Below are positions 32,559-41,930 of a DNA stretch of 64,000 bases, piece after piece. The DNA comes from Mucilaginibacter gilvus. Lineage in GTDB: Bacteria; Bacteroidota; Bacteroidia; Sphingobacteriales; Sphingobacteriaceae. Positions within the stretch are counted from its first letter, which is position 1; every line of letters starts with the position of its first letter. The stretch lies in NCBI RefSeq assembly GCF_004054195.1, contig NZ_SBIW01000002.1:496001-560000 (forward strand). Direction: 5' to 3'. The notes under the pieces are model-generated. The model did no database searches. It saw nothing but the letters and a program-made list of their open reading frames with translations, and had not been told where the DNA came from. The translations under genes and the position numbers were made by a program.

Positions 32559-33602
32559 TTACGTATCTACCCCGGTTCTTATTCGTTCCAGCCTGTCGGC
32601 AGCAAGGCGGTTTGTTTCGTATATCTCCAGCAATAATAAGAAATATGACAGCAACACAGGCCCAAAAACCAGGCCAAGTATGCCAAAAAGCGGCAACCCA
32701 ATGAAAACCCCGATCACAGAAATGATGGGGTGTGTATTGCCTACCCTTTTATTGATAATAACACGCAGCACATTATCAATGTTGCCTATGAACAGTAACC
32801 CATAAGCCAGCAGCAGTATGCCTTTTACATTGTGCCCGCTTGCAAAAAATATGATACTGGCGGGGATGCACATGGTAGGCGCACCAACTACCGGCAAGAA
32901 CGAGAGGAACACACCTATTACACCCCAAAATATAGCATCGGGGATCTCGAACGCATAAAAGCCCATGGCCAACAATACGCCCTGAGTTATGGCAATAATG
33001 CCTTGCCCCAGCACGTTGGAAAAGGTGGAATCGCGCAGGGCCTGGGCAAATTTAAGCGCATGCTGCTCGCGAAAGGGCGCGTATTTTAGCAACCCGGTTT
33101 CAAACGCGCGCATTTGCGTAAACATAAAGTACATTAAAAAGTACATCACCAATAAGGTAAGTATAATGCTTACCGCACTGCCCAATATTGATGGGAACAA
33201 ATCAGCACCGTAAGCTCCCAGCTTTTGCAGTGTCTCTTCAGCAAAATGCGGCTGGTTTAAATTGGCGCCTGTAAAGGCATCAATCTTAGCGGTCCATTGG
33301 TCTATATGAATAGCATCCTTATTAATACTCCCAATTTTCCCTATCACCATAATACTTAGGGAAAGGAATGGTATTACAATAACAATAAGCGAAATAAAGA
33401 TAATGATGAGCGCCGACAATGTAGCGTTGAGCCTCTTCTTCTCCACCATCCACAAAAAAAACGGGCGGAAGATGGTGAACAGCACAATAGCGCCGAGGAT
33501 GGAACTGAATAATTCGCTTAGTGCGTATAACAAGAAACAGCCAAGCACAATGATGCTTACCAATACGATGTTATTACGCTGCTTGTAGTTGAAAATGGAC
33601 AT
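32559..33602 (-). CDS. AI-2E family transporter (PerM-like permease)
   Basis: A 347-residue inner membrane protein with about eight transmembrane segments. Two helices at the N-terminus (VSIIVLGCFLLYALSELFSS and GAIVLFTIFRPFFLWMVEKK) are followed by a soluble loop (about 85-130). The C-terminal half contains the conserved GVIGVFLSFLPVVGAPTMCI and PIISVIGVFIGLPLFGILGL glycine-rich segments of the family. Family members export small molecules, and some act as Na+/H+ antiporters; the substrate is not deducible. It is a single-gene unit. Confidence 0.92.
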   Translation of the reverse strand: MSIFNYKQRNNIVLVSIIVLGCFLLYALSELFSSILGAIVLFTIFRPFFLWMVEKKRLNATLSALIIIFISLIVIVIPFLSLSIMVIGKIGSINKDAIHIDQWTAKIDAFTGANLNQPHFAEETLQKLGAYGADLFPSILGSAVSIILTLLVMYFLMYFMFTQMRAFETGLLKYAPFREQHALKFAQALRDSTFSNVLGQGIIAITQGVLLAMGFYAFEIPDAIFWGVIGVFLSFLPVVGAPTMCIPASIIFFASGHNVKGILLLAYGLLFIGNIDNVLRVIINKRVGNTHPIISVIGVFIGLPLFGILGLVFGPVLLSYFLLLLEIYETNRLAADRLERIRTGVDT

Positions 33603-33679
33603 GCCCGTGAAAAGCCTTAAGTATGCTATATAAACAAAGAAAGCCTAAAAAGTTTTAGTAGTACAGGGCCTATATGAAA

Positions 33680-33895
33680 TTAAATATCTGTTTGTATAAT
33701 ATCCAGCAATTTATCAATCTTTTGTGCTGCTGCAAGCATACTTTCAATATACAAACTGGTGTCGCCATCTAAGTCTTCAACCTCATATCGCAACCCTTCT
33801 ATAGCCAGCTGGATGTTGGATAGTTGATTTTTAATATCGTGCTTCAGCATTAAAAGGGCGTCAGCATCGGGCGTGTTGCCGGTTGTGGCTGCCAT
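33680..33895 (-). CDS. Stand-alone histidine-kinase DHp-like mini-protein
   Basis: A 71-residue protein with the H-box-like sequence MLKHDIKNQLSNIQLAIEGL (about 16-35) followed by a second helix (SLYIESMLAAAQKIDKLLDI). This is the layout of the two-helix dimerisation and phosphotransfer domain of histidine kinases, His 19 being the candidate phospho-acceptor. No ATPase domain is encoded. It starts 5 bases after the stop of the sigma-54 response regulator and is surely co-transcribed. It may act as a phosphotransfer or inhibitory partner of that regulator; this is inference. Confidence 0.7.
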   Translation of the reverse strand: MAATTGNTPDADALLMLKHDIKNQLSNIQLAIEGLRYEVEDLDGDTSLYIESMLAAAQKIDKLLDIIQTDI

Positions 33896-33900
33896 AAATA

Positions 33901-35337
33901 TTATTTAAGGTTGATGGCCTTCATTTTATTGTAGAGGGTTTTCCTGTCGATATTCAGGATCTCGGCCGCCTTTGTTTTATTAAAGTTTACCTCGCGCAGT
34001 ACTTTCAGTATGGTGTCGTGCTCGGCACCGAGCGCCGCGTTTTTCAGGTCATGCTTTGGTGCCTCTTTTGCTTCGGATTGGTCCTGGAAAGACGCCCCGT
34101 TGCTATGGCTGCTATTCCCATGCGATTCGTAAGCGGTTACTTTAAAGTTTGAGATCTCCAGCGGGAGGGTTTTCATCCCCACCTCGGTTCCTTCGGTAAG
34201 TAAGGTTGCACGGCGCACTACGTTCTTCAACTCACGGATGTTACCCGGCCAGCGGTAATTCATAAAGCACTCTACCACCTCTGGCGAAAAGCTGGTTACA
34301 TTCCTATCCAGTTCGCGATTAGCAATTTTTAGGAAATATTCCGCCAGCATCATAATATCGTTACCACGATCGCGCAGCGGGGGCATCTGGATGCTAAATT
34401 CGTTAAAACGATGGTACAGGTCCTCACGGAAACGTCCTTTTGTGATGCCATCCTGCAGATTCTCGTTAGTGGCTATAATAATGCGCACATCAAGGTCTAT
34501 TTCTTTTGTGCTGCCAATCCGCTTCACTTTGCGCTCCTGAACGGTACGCAGCAGCGCAGCCTGGATCTCGTAGGATAGATTGCCCACTTCATCTAAGAAC
34601 AGGGTGCCACCGTTGGCCATTTCAAAGTGGCCTATCTTGGTTGCAAAAGCACCGGTGAACGAGCCCTTTTCATGCCCGAAGAACTCGCTCGCGGCAAGCT
34701 CTTTGGTGAGCGAGCCGCAATCCATAGCTATAAATGGCTGGTTAGCGCGCAGGCTGTTTAGGTGAATACTTTTAGCAACCGATTCCTTGCCCGTACCACT
34801 CTCGCCCAGTATGATAACGCTGTAATTAGTAGGGGCAACCAGTTCTATCTGTTTTAATAATTCTTTTGAGGCCCGGCTGGTACCTACAACAAACTCGCCG
34901 GATAATATTTGCTTTTTGCTTTCTTTCTGCGGTTTATCGCTACTGTAGTCGTTAGCGGCCATCTCCTGCAATGCATATTGCGTTTCTATGGCTTTATTTA
35001 TGGTGTTTAATATCTCATCGGGATAAAGGGGCTTGGTGATGTAATCGTAGGCACCCATTTTAATAAGCTCCACCGCCATTTTAATATCAGAGTAGCCCGT
35101 GATAATAATTACGCCCGTTTTTGGGTAAAGCGCCTTAATGTTCTTAAGCATTTCGCGGCCATCGGTATCCTCCAGCCTGAAATCGCAAAGCACCAGGTTG
35201 TAATCTTTATTTTTCAGGCACTCCATTCCCGTGCCGCCGTTTGTGGCAGTATCTACATCGAAACCGTTGCGTGTTAAGAACTTAGAAAGTAACAACCCAA
35301 CGTTAACCTCGTCATCAATGATGAGAATCTTTTTCAT
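33901..35337 (-). CDS. Sigma-54-dependent response regulator (NtrC family)
   Basis: A 478-residue regulator. The start is taken at MKKILIIDDE (35337); the frame extends 16 residues further without support. Order: receiver domain with VLCDFRLEDTDG (phospho-Asp about 52), AAA+ domain with Walker A GESGTGKE, the sigma-54 contact loop as GSFTGA, Walker B GGTLFLDEVGNL, and the R-finger region. The C-terminal Fis-type HTH is NKTKAAEILNIDRKTLYNKM. All key residues look intact. No kinase gene is adjacent, only the DHp-like mini-protein. Its targets should carry TGGCAC-N5-TTGCA promoters; none was identified with confidence in the window. Confidence 0.96.
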   Translation of the reverse strand: MKKILIIDDEVNVGLLLSKFLTRNGFDVDTATNGGTGMECLKNKDYNLVLCDFRLEDTDGREMLKNIKALYPKTGVIIITGYSDIKMAVELIKMGAYDYITKPLYPDEILNTINKAIETQYALQEMAANDYSSDKPQKESKKQILSGEFVVGTSRASKELLKQIELVAPTNYSVIILGESGTGKESVAKSIHLNSLRANQPFIAMDCGSLTKELAASEFFGHEKGSFTGAFATKIGHFEMANGGTLFLDEVGNLSYEIQAALLRTVQERKVKRIGSTKEIDLDVRIIIATNENLQDGITKGRFREDLYHRFNEFSIQMPPLRDRGNDIMMLAEYFLKIANRELDRNVTSFSPEVVECFMNYRWPGNIRELKNVVRRATLLTEGTEVGMKTLPLEISNFKVTAYESHGNSSHSNGASFQDQSEAKEAPKHDLKNAALGAEHDTILKVLREVNFNKTKAAEILNIDRKTLYNKMKAINLK

Positions 35338-35510
35338 ATAGGAAAAAACAGTTATCAGGTAGCGTAATAGGTAGGTAAGGTACAAATATTTGCCAATTTT
35401 TTCGAATTAATTAAATGTTGTCGAAAAAATTGGAATAAGTTTTAATAGCCCAAGGCCCCTACCCACCGTTCAGACTCGCTCCTTTAAAAAGCTCTGTTAT
35501 TGCCCCTTAG

Positions 35511-36077
35511 TTAAAAGCCATATGCTACGCGCAGCCCCAGGAAGCTATACTTGCTTGCAGTGTCTTCCGCATCGTATTTACCGGTTGCCTGGTAACGGAT
35601 GCCCAGGTCTATAAAGTTTTTTGCCCCTGCCGAAAACAATACCCCCATTTGCGGCGAATAAGTAAACGCGCTGGAGTGGGCGTAACTAAGATCGGCCCTA
35701 TTAAGGATGATGGCAACGCCGGCATCTCCCTGAATATAAAAATTTGGTTCTAAAAAATACCGAAGACCGGCCTTTATCGGTAGCACCTGCAAATCGGACG
35801 ATGTAGCATACGATGGTGCATCCTGCAGGTTGTAGGTTACGGTTTTACCAAAAAAGTTTAAAAACCCAATATTGGCTGTTAATTGTAATGGCTTAGCTAA
35901 ATTAATGCCCGCTTGCGCGGAGGCGCCCAGCATAAACGAATGTGATTCTTTTATGCCGCTGGTAGGCAGGCCGATATCGGCACCGATGCTAAACTGCAGT
36001 TTTTGCGGAAAGTTTTTTTGAGCAACAGCCGTTAATGATAAGATGGCAAAGGTAAAGAGGAGGGTAAATGTTTTCAT
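35511..36077 (-). CDS. Outer membrane beta-barrel protein, paralogue A
   Basis: A 188-residue protein with a signal peptide (to TAVAQ) and alternating amphipathic strands ending FLGLRVAYGF with terminal aromatic Phe, as for OmpW/OprF-type small barrels. Motifs LPIKAGLRYFLEPNFYIQGD and PQMGVLFSAGAKNFIDLGIR recur in the neighbour at 36260-36856, so the two are paralogues. Function unknown; structural or porin-like. Confidence 0.85.
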   Translation of the reverse strand: MKTFTLLFTFAILSLTAVAQKNFPQKLQFSIGADIGLPTSGIKESHSFMLGASAQAGINLAKPLQLTANIGFLNFFGKTVTYNLQDAPSYATSSDLQVLPIKAGLRYFLEPNFYIQGDAGVAIILNRADLSYAHSSAFTYSPQMGVLFSAGAKNFIDLGIRYQATGKYDAEDTASKYSFLGLRVAYGF

Positions 36078-36191
36078 GGTTTAGTATTTATTGCTTTACG
36101 CGGAATCTGCCTGCAATGATACAAAGCGAGGCATTAACAAATTGTTAAATATTATGGCACCGTTTTATTGGGATTTAAACCAGTAAAATCA

Positions 36192-36225
36192 AAAAACGGG
36201 AAAGCCGTTGAGCTTCCCCGTTTTT
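36192..36225 (-). terminator. Terminator of the second barrel gene
   Basis: AAAAACGGGAAAGC and GCTTCCCCGTTTTT form a 14-bp stem with one mismatch and loop CGTTGA, 35 bases after the stop. On the minus strand it ends in a T run. Confidence 0.85.
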
Positions 36226-36259
36226 ATTGTTTTTCGGTGATTGTAAATGTAGGGCGATA

Positions 36260-36856
36260 TTAGAAACCGTAAGCCAAACGTATGCCTACAAAGTTTACTT
36301 TACTGGCATCAGACGCGCTGCTATATTTGGTGGTACCCTCGTAACGCACACCGGCATCAATAAAGTTGCCACTTGTGCTAACCGGGAACTGTACACCAAT
36401 TTGGGGAGCGTAAACAAAAGCTACAGATTTATCGTTAAAGAAATCTGATTTGTTTAACAGGAATGCAGCGCCTGCTTCGCCCTGGATGTAGAAGTTAGCT
36501 ACCGGGAAGAATTTTAAACCGGCTTTAACAGGTAATAATTGCAGGTTTGGAACCTCAAGAGTAGAACTTGTATTACCGCCTGCTATGTGAATGGTTTCGC
36601 CAAATACGTTGTTATAACCCGCGTTTAAGGTAAAAAACAACTGGTTAGCTACCGGGATATCTGCCTGTACCGAACCGCCTAAATTCCATTTGAAGCCATT
36701 GTTAAAAGTACCTGTTGGGATGCCAGCATCAACACCGATGCTGTAGCGTATGCCGCCTGAAGTAGTGGTTGATGTAGTAGTGGTTTGAGCTTTTGCAGCA
36801 AATGATAATCCGGCGAAAGCTAATGCAAGTGTTGTGATTTTTAGTGCGTTTTTCAT
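36260..36856 (-). CDS. Outer membrane beta-barrel protein, paralogue B
   Basis: A 198-residue protein with signal peptide (to FAAKAQ) and a Thr/Ser-rich start to the mature part (TTTTSTTTSGG). The barrel strands and the motifs LPVKAGLKFFPVANFYIQGE and PQIGVQFPVSTSGNFIDAGV match the neighbour downstream. It ends FVGIRLAYGF. Each of the two genes is separately terminated or spaced, so expression may differ. Function unknown. Confidence 0.85.
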   Translation of the reverse strand: MKNALKITTLALAFAGLSFAAKAQTTTTSTTTSGGIRYSIGVDAGIPTGTFNNGFKWNLGGSVQADIPVANQLFFTLNAGYNNVFGETIHIAGGNTSSTLEVPNLQLLPVKAGLKFFPVANFYIQGEAGAAFLLNKSDFFNDKSVAFVYAPQIGVQFPVSTSGNFIDAGVRYEGTTKYSSASDASKVNFVGIRLAYGF

Positions 36857-37116
36857 GATCTTGTAAATTTAAATCTGTGCTTTCTTATTAGCACAGGGCA
36901 AAGTAAAGCATGAAATCAGCTATGGTTTTTCATCCGATTGTAAGGTTAATTTAATCGATTGATTAACAATATTTTATTTTTTGACCAGATGAGTGTTTTG
37001 GTCAGGAGAGTGTAAACTTAGGATACAACGGCTAGTTTTGGGTAAATTTTAGGTCGCCAAAATCGAACCATATCTCGTTGTTTTTAGTCGAAAAAAGCCA
37101 AAAAAAGCGCGTAAGG

Positions 37117-37899
37117 CTACTTTCCTTCGAATACCGGTTTTGTTTTGCCCAAAAATGCGGCAACACCTTCGGTAAAATCTTCGGTGCCGAAGCAGTTGGA
37201 AAACTCGGCAATTTCTACCGCATAGCCGTTCACACATTCGGTATTTGCTGCGTTTATAGCCTTTATCGCCGATGCCAATGCCAGCGGTGCACGGGTGAGT
37301 ATTTTACTGAGGATCTCTTCTGCTTTGGGCAGCAACTCTTCCTGTGTTACAACATGATTTACCAGCCCGAATTGCAATGCCTGGGCAGCGTTTGCCATAT
37401 CTGCCGTCATGATCATTTCCAAGGCTTTGCCGCGGCCAACCAATTGTGTGAGGCGCTGCGTGCCGCCGTAACCGGGTATCAGGCCCAGCGTAACTTCTGG
37501 CAAGCCCATTTTAGCGTTATCGCTTGCGATGCGGATATGGCAGGCCAAAGCCAATTCCAGTCCGCCACCTAAAGCGAAGCCGTTTATCGCGGCTATTACC
37601 GGTTTGCTGCCGTTAGCTATTATATCAAATACCTGGGTTTGGCCCTCTTGGGCTATTGTGCGCCCGCCTTCGGCATCTACGCCAACAAATTCGGCAATAT
37701 CGGCACCGGCCACAAAGGCTTTGGTCCCTGCCCCGGTGATGATGACACCGCCAACTTGGGCATTGCCGAATGCATCGGTAAGAGCGGTATGCAATTCCTG
37801 AAGGGTTTGCTTGTTCAGGGCGTTCAGCTTACTTTCGCGGTTGATGATAATGTATTGGATGCGCCCTTTATTTCCTATCAATAAATTCTGAAATTCCAT
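37117..37899 (-). CDS. Enoyl-CoA hydratase/isomerase family protein
   Basis: A 260-residue crotonase-fold enzyme acting on acyl-CoA thioesters in the cytosol. The start is taken at MEFQNLL (37899), 10 bases after the upstream stop. The oxyanion-hole segments are present: VAGADIAEF (about 61-70) and NGFALGGGLELALACHIRIA (about 105-124). The catalytic Glu pair is expected in the LPEVTLGLIPGYGGTQRLTQ region (about 133-152). Most family members hydrate 2-enoyl-CoA. The neighbouring B12-binding gene suggests fatty or branched-chain acid metabolism. Confidence 0.93.
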   Translation of the reverse strand: MEFQNLLIGNKGRIQYIIINRESKLNALNKQTLQELHTALTDAFGNAQVGGVIITGAGTKAFVAGADIAEFVGVDAEGGRTIAQEGQTQVFDIIANGSKPVIAAINGFALGGGLELALACHIRIASDNAKMGLPEVTLGLIPGYGGTQRLTQLVGRGKALEMIMTADMANAAQALQFGLVNHVVTQEELLPKAEEILSKILTRAPLALASAIKAINAANTECVNGYAVEIAEFSNCFGTEDFTEGVAAFLGKTKPVFEGK

Positions 37900-37909
37900 G
37901 CTTTTGGTA

Positions 37910-38332
37910 TTAAAAGTTACGATTGGCATGTACCCAGTTGGTGATGTATTTTACAATATCTGCGGTACTGGTGCCGGGTGGGAAGAGTTCTCCTACGCCT
38001 ATTTTTTTGAGTTCGGCCATGTCATCGGCAGGGATAATGCCGCCACCGGTGAGCAGTACGTCGCTCATGCCTTTTTGCTTAATAAGCGCCATTACCTTAG
38101 GGAAAACCGTCATGTGCGCACCGGATAATATGCTGATGCCGATGGCGTCCACATCTTCCTGCAGGGCGGTGTTCACCACCATCTCGGGGGTTTGGCGCAG
38201 GCCGGTGTAGATCACTTCCATGCCGGCATCGCGCAGGGTGGTGGCTATGATACGGGCGCCACGGTCGTGCCCATCCAGCCCTACCTTGGCTACTAAAACA
38301 CGAATGGGGCGGTTGAATTGGGTATCGCTCAT
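37910..38332 (-). CDS. Cobalamin-binding subunit of a methylmalonyl-CoA mutase-type enzyme
   Basis: A 140-residue B12-binding domain protein. The ATG at 38332 ([20 protein letters not shown]) is chosen because the longer frame runs into a dispersed repeat. The signature DGHDRGA (His ligand of cobalt) at about 20-26, then SILSGAHM and LTGGGIIP, is that of the small or C-terminal B12 domain of acyl-CoA mutases. Catalysis needs the separate TIM-barrel subunit, which is not in this window. It overlaps no gene and is followed after 10 bases by the enoyl-CoA hydratase. Confidence 0.95.
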   Translation of the reverse strand: MSDTQFNRPIRVLVAKVGLDGHDRGARIIATTLRDAGMEVIYTGLRQTPEMVVNTALQEDVDAIGISILSGAHMTVFPKVMALIKQKGMSDVLLTGGGIIPADDMAELKKIGVGELFPPGTSTADIVKYITNWVHANRNF

Positions 38333-38435
38333 GGTAAATGCCGATTGGTTGTTGGTAAAAGTAGTAAAATAGTTTTTGATTGAGGCGTTGTTGTGTTGTG
38401 GCTTGTTGGTGGAGAGGTTTATGCTGATTGTTCTG

Positions 38436-38690
38436 TTGTGCGCTGTTAGGGGCGGCAATAAGTTATGCCGAGCCTGTGGATGTTCATTTCTTTTGACACC
38501 AAAAGAAACGAACCAAAGAAAAGTGCCGGCCACGTTACGTTCTGTGAAAGTTAGTGGATATTTATGGCCTGTGCCACCCGAACGTTCCTGATGCCGGTTT
38601 TTTGAGGGCTTCGTTGGGTTCTTCTGAACATTCCTTTTTATCCCGTAATCCTTATAATCAATTAAATCATGGTTCAGAAACTCACCAATT
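38436..38690. repeat. Dispersed MITE-like element, copy A (left half)
   Basis: The sequence from the degenerate terminus CGCTGTTAGGGGC through GAGCCTGTGGATGTTCATTT, the palindrome around TTTTGACACCAAAAG, and GCCGGTTTTTTGAGGGCTTC matches, in inverse order, 47285 down to about 47035. It is the left half of the same element and has no recognisable right end. It lies between the B12-binding gene and glnS, where no other gene is seen. Confidence 0.8.
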
Positions 38691-38848
38691 ATGGCAATGC
38701 CTTCGGCCGATTCAAAGTGTTTTCTCTACAGCTTTTCCTTCATCGTTTGGCTATATCTTAACAGCAACTTGAATCCTACATTTTACTTCTACTGCAAATA
38801 TGTGCAGAAAATATGTGCAGTAGTGCAAAATTCTGCGTAGTCTATCCG

Positions 38849-38856
38849 TACTTTTG
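38849..38856 (+). promoter_or_regulatory. Promoter -7 element of glnS
   Basis: TACTTTTG matches TAnnTTTG and lies 19 bases upstream of the glnS ATG at 38875. Confidence 0.55.
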
Positions 38857-38874
38857 CAGCCTGTTAGAGACACC

Positions 38875-40533
38875 ATGAGCGAAGAAAGATCACTGAATTT
38901 TATAGAGGAAATTATTGAGGCGGATTTGGCTGCCGGGAAGAACGATGGCAGGGTGTTAACCCGCTTCCCACCCGAGCCGAACGGTTATTTGCATATCGGG
39001 CACGCGAAGTCGATATGCTTAAACTTTGGTTTGGCACAGCGATATGGCGGCAAAACCAACCTGCGTTTTGATGATACCAACCCTGTTAAAGAGGATGTGG
39101 AATACGTTGACAGCATTAAGGAAGATGTAAAATGGCTGGGTTTCGACTGGGCCGAAGAGCTTTACGCGTCCGACTATTTTGATAAATTATATGACCTGGC
39201 CGTTGAGCTGATTAAGCAAAACCTTGCCTACGTTGATGATAGTACCGCCGAGGAAATTGCTGTACAAAAAGGTACGCCGACTGAACCTGGTATTGCTAAC
39301 GAATTCCGTAGCCGTTCGGTTGAGGAAAACTTAGTTTTGTTTGCCGATATGAAAGCCGGTAAATACCCCGATGGCGCCAAAGTATTACGTGCCAAGGTTG
39401 ACCTTGCAGCGCCCAACATGCAACTGCGCGACCCTTTGATGTACCGCATTAAACATGCCCACCATCACCGTACCGGCGATGCCTGGTGCATTTACCCCAT
39501 GTACGATTTTGCGCACGGACAAAGCGATGCCATTGAAGAGATCACTCACTCAATATGCACGGTTGAGTTTATCCCCCACCGCCCGCTGTACGAGTGGTTT
39601 ATAGAGCGCCTGCAACTGTTCCCGAGCAAGCAATACGAGTTTGCCCGCCTGAACCTGAACTACACCGTAATGAGCAAGCGCAAGCTACTGCAACTGGTAG
39701 AAGATGGCCATGTTGATGGCTGGGACGACCCACGTATGCCTACTATTAGCGGCCTGCGCCGCCGTGGTTACACGCCTGCCAGCATCCGCGAGTTTTGCGA
39801 GCGTATTGGTGTTGCAAAACGCGAGAACATGATAGATGTTGGTTTGCTGGAATTCTGCATCCGCGAGGACCTGAACAAAACCGCCTGGCGCCGTATGGCT
39901 GTGCTGGACCCAGTGAAGCTGGTGATCACTAACTACGAGGAAGGCAAAACCGAGCTATTCCACGGAGAGAATAACCCGGAAGCTGAGGGCGGCGATGGCA
40001 GTCGCGCGTTTAATTTTGGCCGTGAGATTTGGATTGAGCGCGAGGACTTTATGGAAGTGCCCGCTAAAAAATATTTCCGCCTGAGCATTGGCGGCATGGT
40101 ACGCCTCAAGAACGCTTACATTGTAAAAGGCGAAAGTGTGGTTAAGGCTGCCGATGGTAACATCACCGAGATCCATTGTACGTACATCCCCGAATCGCAA
40201 AGTGGGAACGATACCAGCGGCATCAACGTTAAGGGCACCATCCACTGGGTGAGCGTAGAGCACGGCAAAACAGCTGAAGTGCGCCTGTACGACCGCCTCT
40301 TTCAGGTGGAAGACCCAAGCAGCGAGGACGGGGATTTTAAAGATTACATAAACCCTAACAGCCTGCAGGTACTGCCCGCAGCCTACATAGAAGCCGACCT
40401 TGCCAACGCTAAAATTGGCACCCCGGTGCAGTTTATGCGCAAAGGTTATTTCACGCTTGATAAAACCTCCACCGCCGATAAACTGGTGTTTAACCGTACG
40501 GTGACGTTAAAGGATGGGTGGGTGAAGAAGTAA
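38875..40533 (+). CDS. glnS: Glutaminyl-tRNA synthetase
   Basis: A 552-residue class Ic synthetase charging tRNA-Gln with glutamine in the cytosol. The ATG at 38875 (MSEERSLNF) is preferred over an upstream TTG. The HIGH-type motif is [15 protein letters not shown] (about 31-45) and the KMSKS-type loop is [11 protein letters not shown] (about 265-275). The catalytic core and the two C-terminal anticodon-binding barrels (from about 340) are complete. The length is typical for GlnRS, and the FDDTNP motif after strand 3 separates it from discriminating GluRS. It is a single-gene unit with its own promoter and terminator. Confidence 0.98.
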   Translation: MSEERSLNFIEEIIEADLAAGKNDGRVLTRFPPEPNGYLHIGHAKSICLNFGLAQRYGGKTNLRFDDTNPVKEDVEYVDSIKEDVKWLGFDWAEELYASDYFDKLYDLAVELIKQNLAYVDDSTAEEIAVQKGTPTEPGIANEFRSRSVEENLVLFADMKAGKYPDGAKVLRAKVDLAAPNMQLRDPLMYRIKHAHHHRTGDAWCIYPMYDFAHGQSDAIEEITHSICTVEFIPHRPLYEWFIERLQLFPSKQYEFARLNLNYTVMSKRKLLQLVEDGHVDGWDDPRMPTISGLRRRGYTPASIREFCERIGVAKRENMIDVGLLEFCIREDLNKTAWRRMAVLDPVKLVITNYEEGKTELFHGENNPEAEGGDGSRAFNFGREIWIEREDFMEVPAKKYFRLSIGGMVRLKNAYIVKGESVVKAADGNITEIHCTYIPESQSGNDTSGINVKGTIHWVSVEHGKTAEVRLYDRLFQVEDPSSEDGDFKDYINPNSLQVLPAAYIEADLANAKIGTPVQFMRKGYFTLDKTSTADKLVFNRTVTLKDGWVKK

Positions 40534-40558
40534 GGTAAAAGGCTTTGAAAAGTTTAGC

Positions 40559-40590
40559 AGCCCGTTTGATTTTATCAGGCGGGCTTTTTT
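40559..40590 (+). terminator. Terminator of glnS
   Basis: AGCCCG...CGGGCT with an inner TGAT/ATCA pairing forms a stem, followed by TTTTTT. It begins 26 bases after the glnS stop. Confidence 0.88.
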
Positions 40591-40607
40591 GTGCCAGTAT
40601 TAGAAGC

Positions 40608-40973
40608 CTCACCTAAATCCTCCCCAAAGAGTAATAGCCCATTAAAAGACAGCATATTCAATTTTGTAAGCCCTCTATGAATTGTTTCAATTTTGCCCCA
40701 TTTTACTGATTATAAACATGCTTGATTGGGGTTAACATAACTTAACACAATTTCGATATTTAATTTTTAATCATCTGATAATCAATAAGATAAAAAAATG
40801 CAGGGTTAACATTATTTTCACCAAAATAGTGTCACCATAAAACTTAAAACTTTTATTATAACCAGTAATGAAATTTAATAAACACTGTCTTCTGATAGGC
40901 TATTACCCTCCAAAGGAGAGGACTTAAAAAAAAGCATTTTAAAACCCTCTCCTTTGGAGAGGGCAGGTGAGGC
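40608..40973. repeat. AT-rich intergenic element with terminal inverted repeats
   Basis: The left end GCCTCACCTAAATCCTCCCC (40608 on) and the right end GAGAGGGCAGGTGAGGC (to 40973) are inverted. Inside them GTAATAGCC (about 40632) and GGCTATTAC (about 40897) form a second inverted pair, and CCCTCTCCTTTGGAGAGGG is a palindrome. The interior is AT-rich without a gene. This looks like a small non-autonomous mobile element or a pair of REP sequences. Confidence 0.6.
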
Positions 40974-40976
40974 TTC

Positions 40977-41798
40977 TCAATACTTCCTATACACATTATA
41001 CAACACATCCATATCGCAGCAGCTTAGTACAGGCAGGTCGTCGGTTTGGACGAAGTGGCGTTTAAAGGCGCTGATGGCGGCGGGGAGGTTACTCGTATCG
41101 TAGCCAATCAACCTTAATGCGGTTGCGTAATCAAAATTTTCGGGAGCGGGTTGCTGTGCTGCGTCTGCCCACTGACCGAAGCCTTTTTTAGCCAGCTGTG
41201 CCCAGGGGAAAAACACACCAGGGTCTGGTTTGCGGGGAGGGGCAATGTCGCCATGGCCAATGAAGTTGTTGGTGGGGATGTTGTACACCTTTTTCAGTTG
41301 CGCCAGCAGGGCAAGCAGGCTTTTCACCTGTGCCGGGGCGAAGGGTTCCTTACCGTTATTATCCAGTTCGATGCCTATCGAACAGCTGTTCATATCGCTA
41401 ATGCTGCCCCATTTGCTGATGCCGGCATGCCAGGCACGCAGGTAATCGTTTAGCATGTGTACAATTTTGCCGTCCTTACTCACCACGTAATGCGCGCTCA
41501 CCTGCGGTTTTACCAGCGTGAAGGTTTTAATGGTTTGCGCCAGCGAATCCTGCGCCGTATAGTGGATAATTACATAGTTGGGCTTGCGCAGGTTAAAATT
41601 TACGGTGCCCACCCATTCGCTGGGGATGGCTTTGCCCAGGCTATCGGCAAGGGTAAGGGTGTCCTGCTTTTGTATCACGGCAATAAGGCTATCAGTTTGG
41701 GTGGCGTACACCTTATTGGTAGCGGCATAAGGCAGTATCTTTTTAGAACATGACGATAATATTATAACGGCGAAGAGTAGGAAGTAGTAATTTTTCAT
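40977..41798 (-). CDS. N-acetylmuramoyl-L-alanine amidase, lipoprotein
   Basis: A 273-residue lipoprotein starting at 41798 (MKNYYFLLFAVI, lipobox LSSCSKK). The Amidase_2 zinc site is visible: VIIHYTAQDS (first His about 97), the substrate groove HAGISKWGSISDMNSCSIGI, and FIGHGDIAPPRKPDPG (second and third ligands His and Asp). Such AmiD-like enzymes cut the amide between muramic acid and L-Ala during cell-wall recycling, facing the periplasm. An N-terminal extension of about 70 residues and a C-terminal tail of about 60 residues (RLIGYDTSNLPAAISAFKRH) suggest an extra wall-binding segment. Confidence 0.95.
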   Translation of the reverse strand: MKNYYFLLFAVIILSSCSKKILPYAATNKVYATQTDSLIAVIQKQDTLTLADSLGKAIPSEWVGTVNFNLRKPNYVIIHYTAQDSLAQTIKTFTLVKPQVSAHYVVSKDGKIVHMLNDYLRAWHAGISKWGSISDMNSCSIGIELDNNGKEPFAPAQVKSLLALLAQLKKVYNIPTNNFIGHGDIAPPRKPDPGVFFPWAQLAKKGFGQWADAAQQPAPENFDYATALRLIGYDTSNLPAAISAFKRHFVQTDDLPVLSCCDMDVLYNVYRKY

Positions 41799-41930
41799 GA
41801 AAGTTGATCTGATTATCATTGGTGCAACCACCAAACCGATACTTCTGTTTTATTGGGAGGCAATATAGGGATATTATAGGGAGGGGGTTTGTGCTTTATT
41901 AGATGGTGGTGGGTTTGGCTCGTTCGGCCT

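Noticed and set aside
38333..38533. N-terminal extension of the B12-binding protein
   Set aside because: The added 67 residues are encoded by a dispersed repeat, and the domain starts properly at the ATG at 38332.
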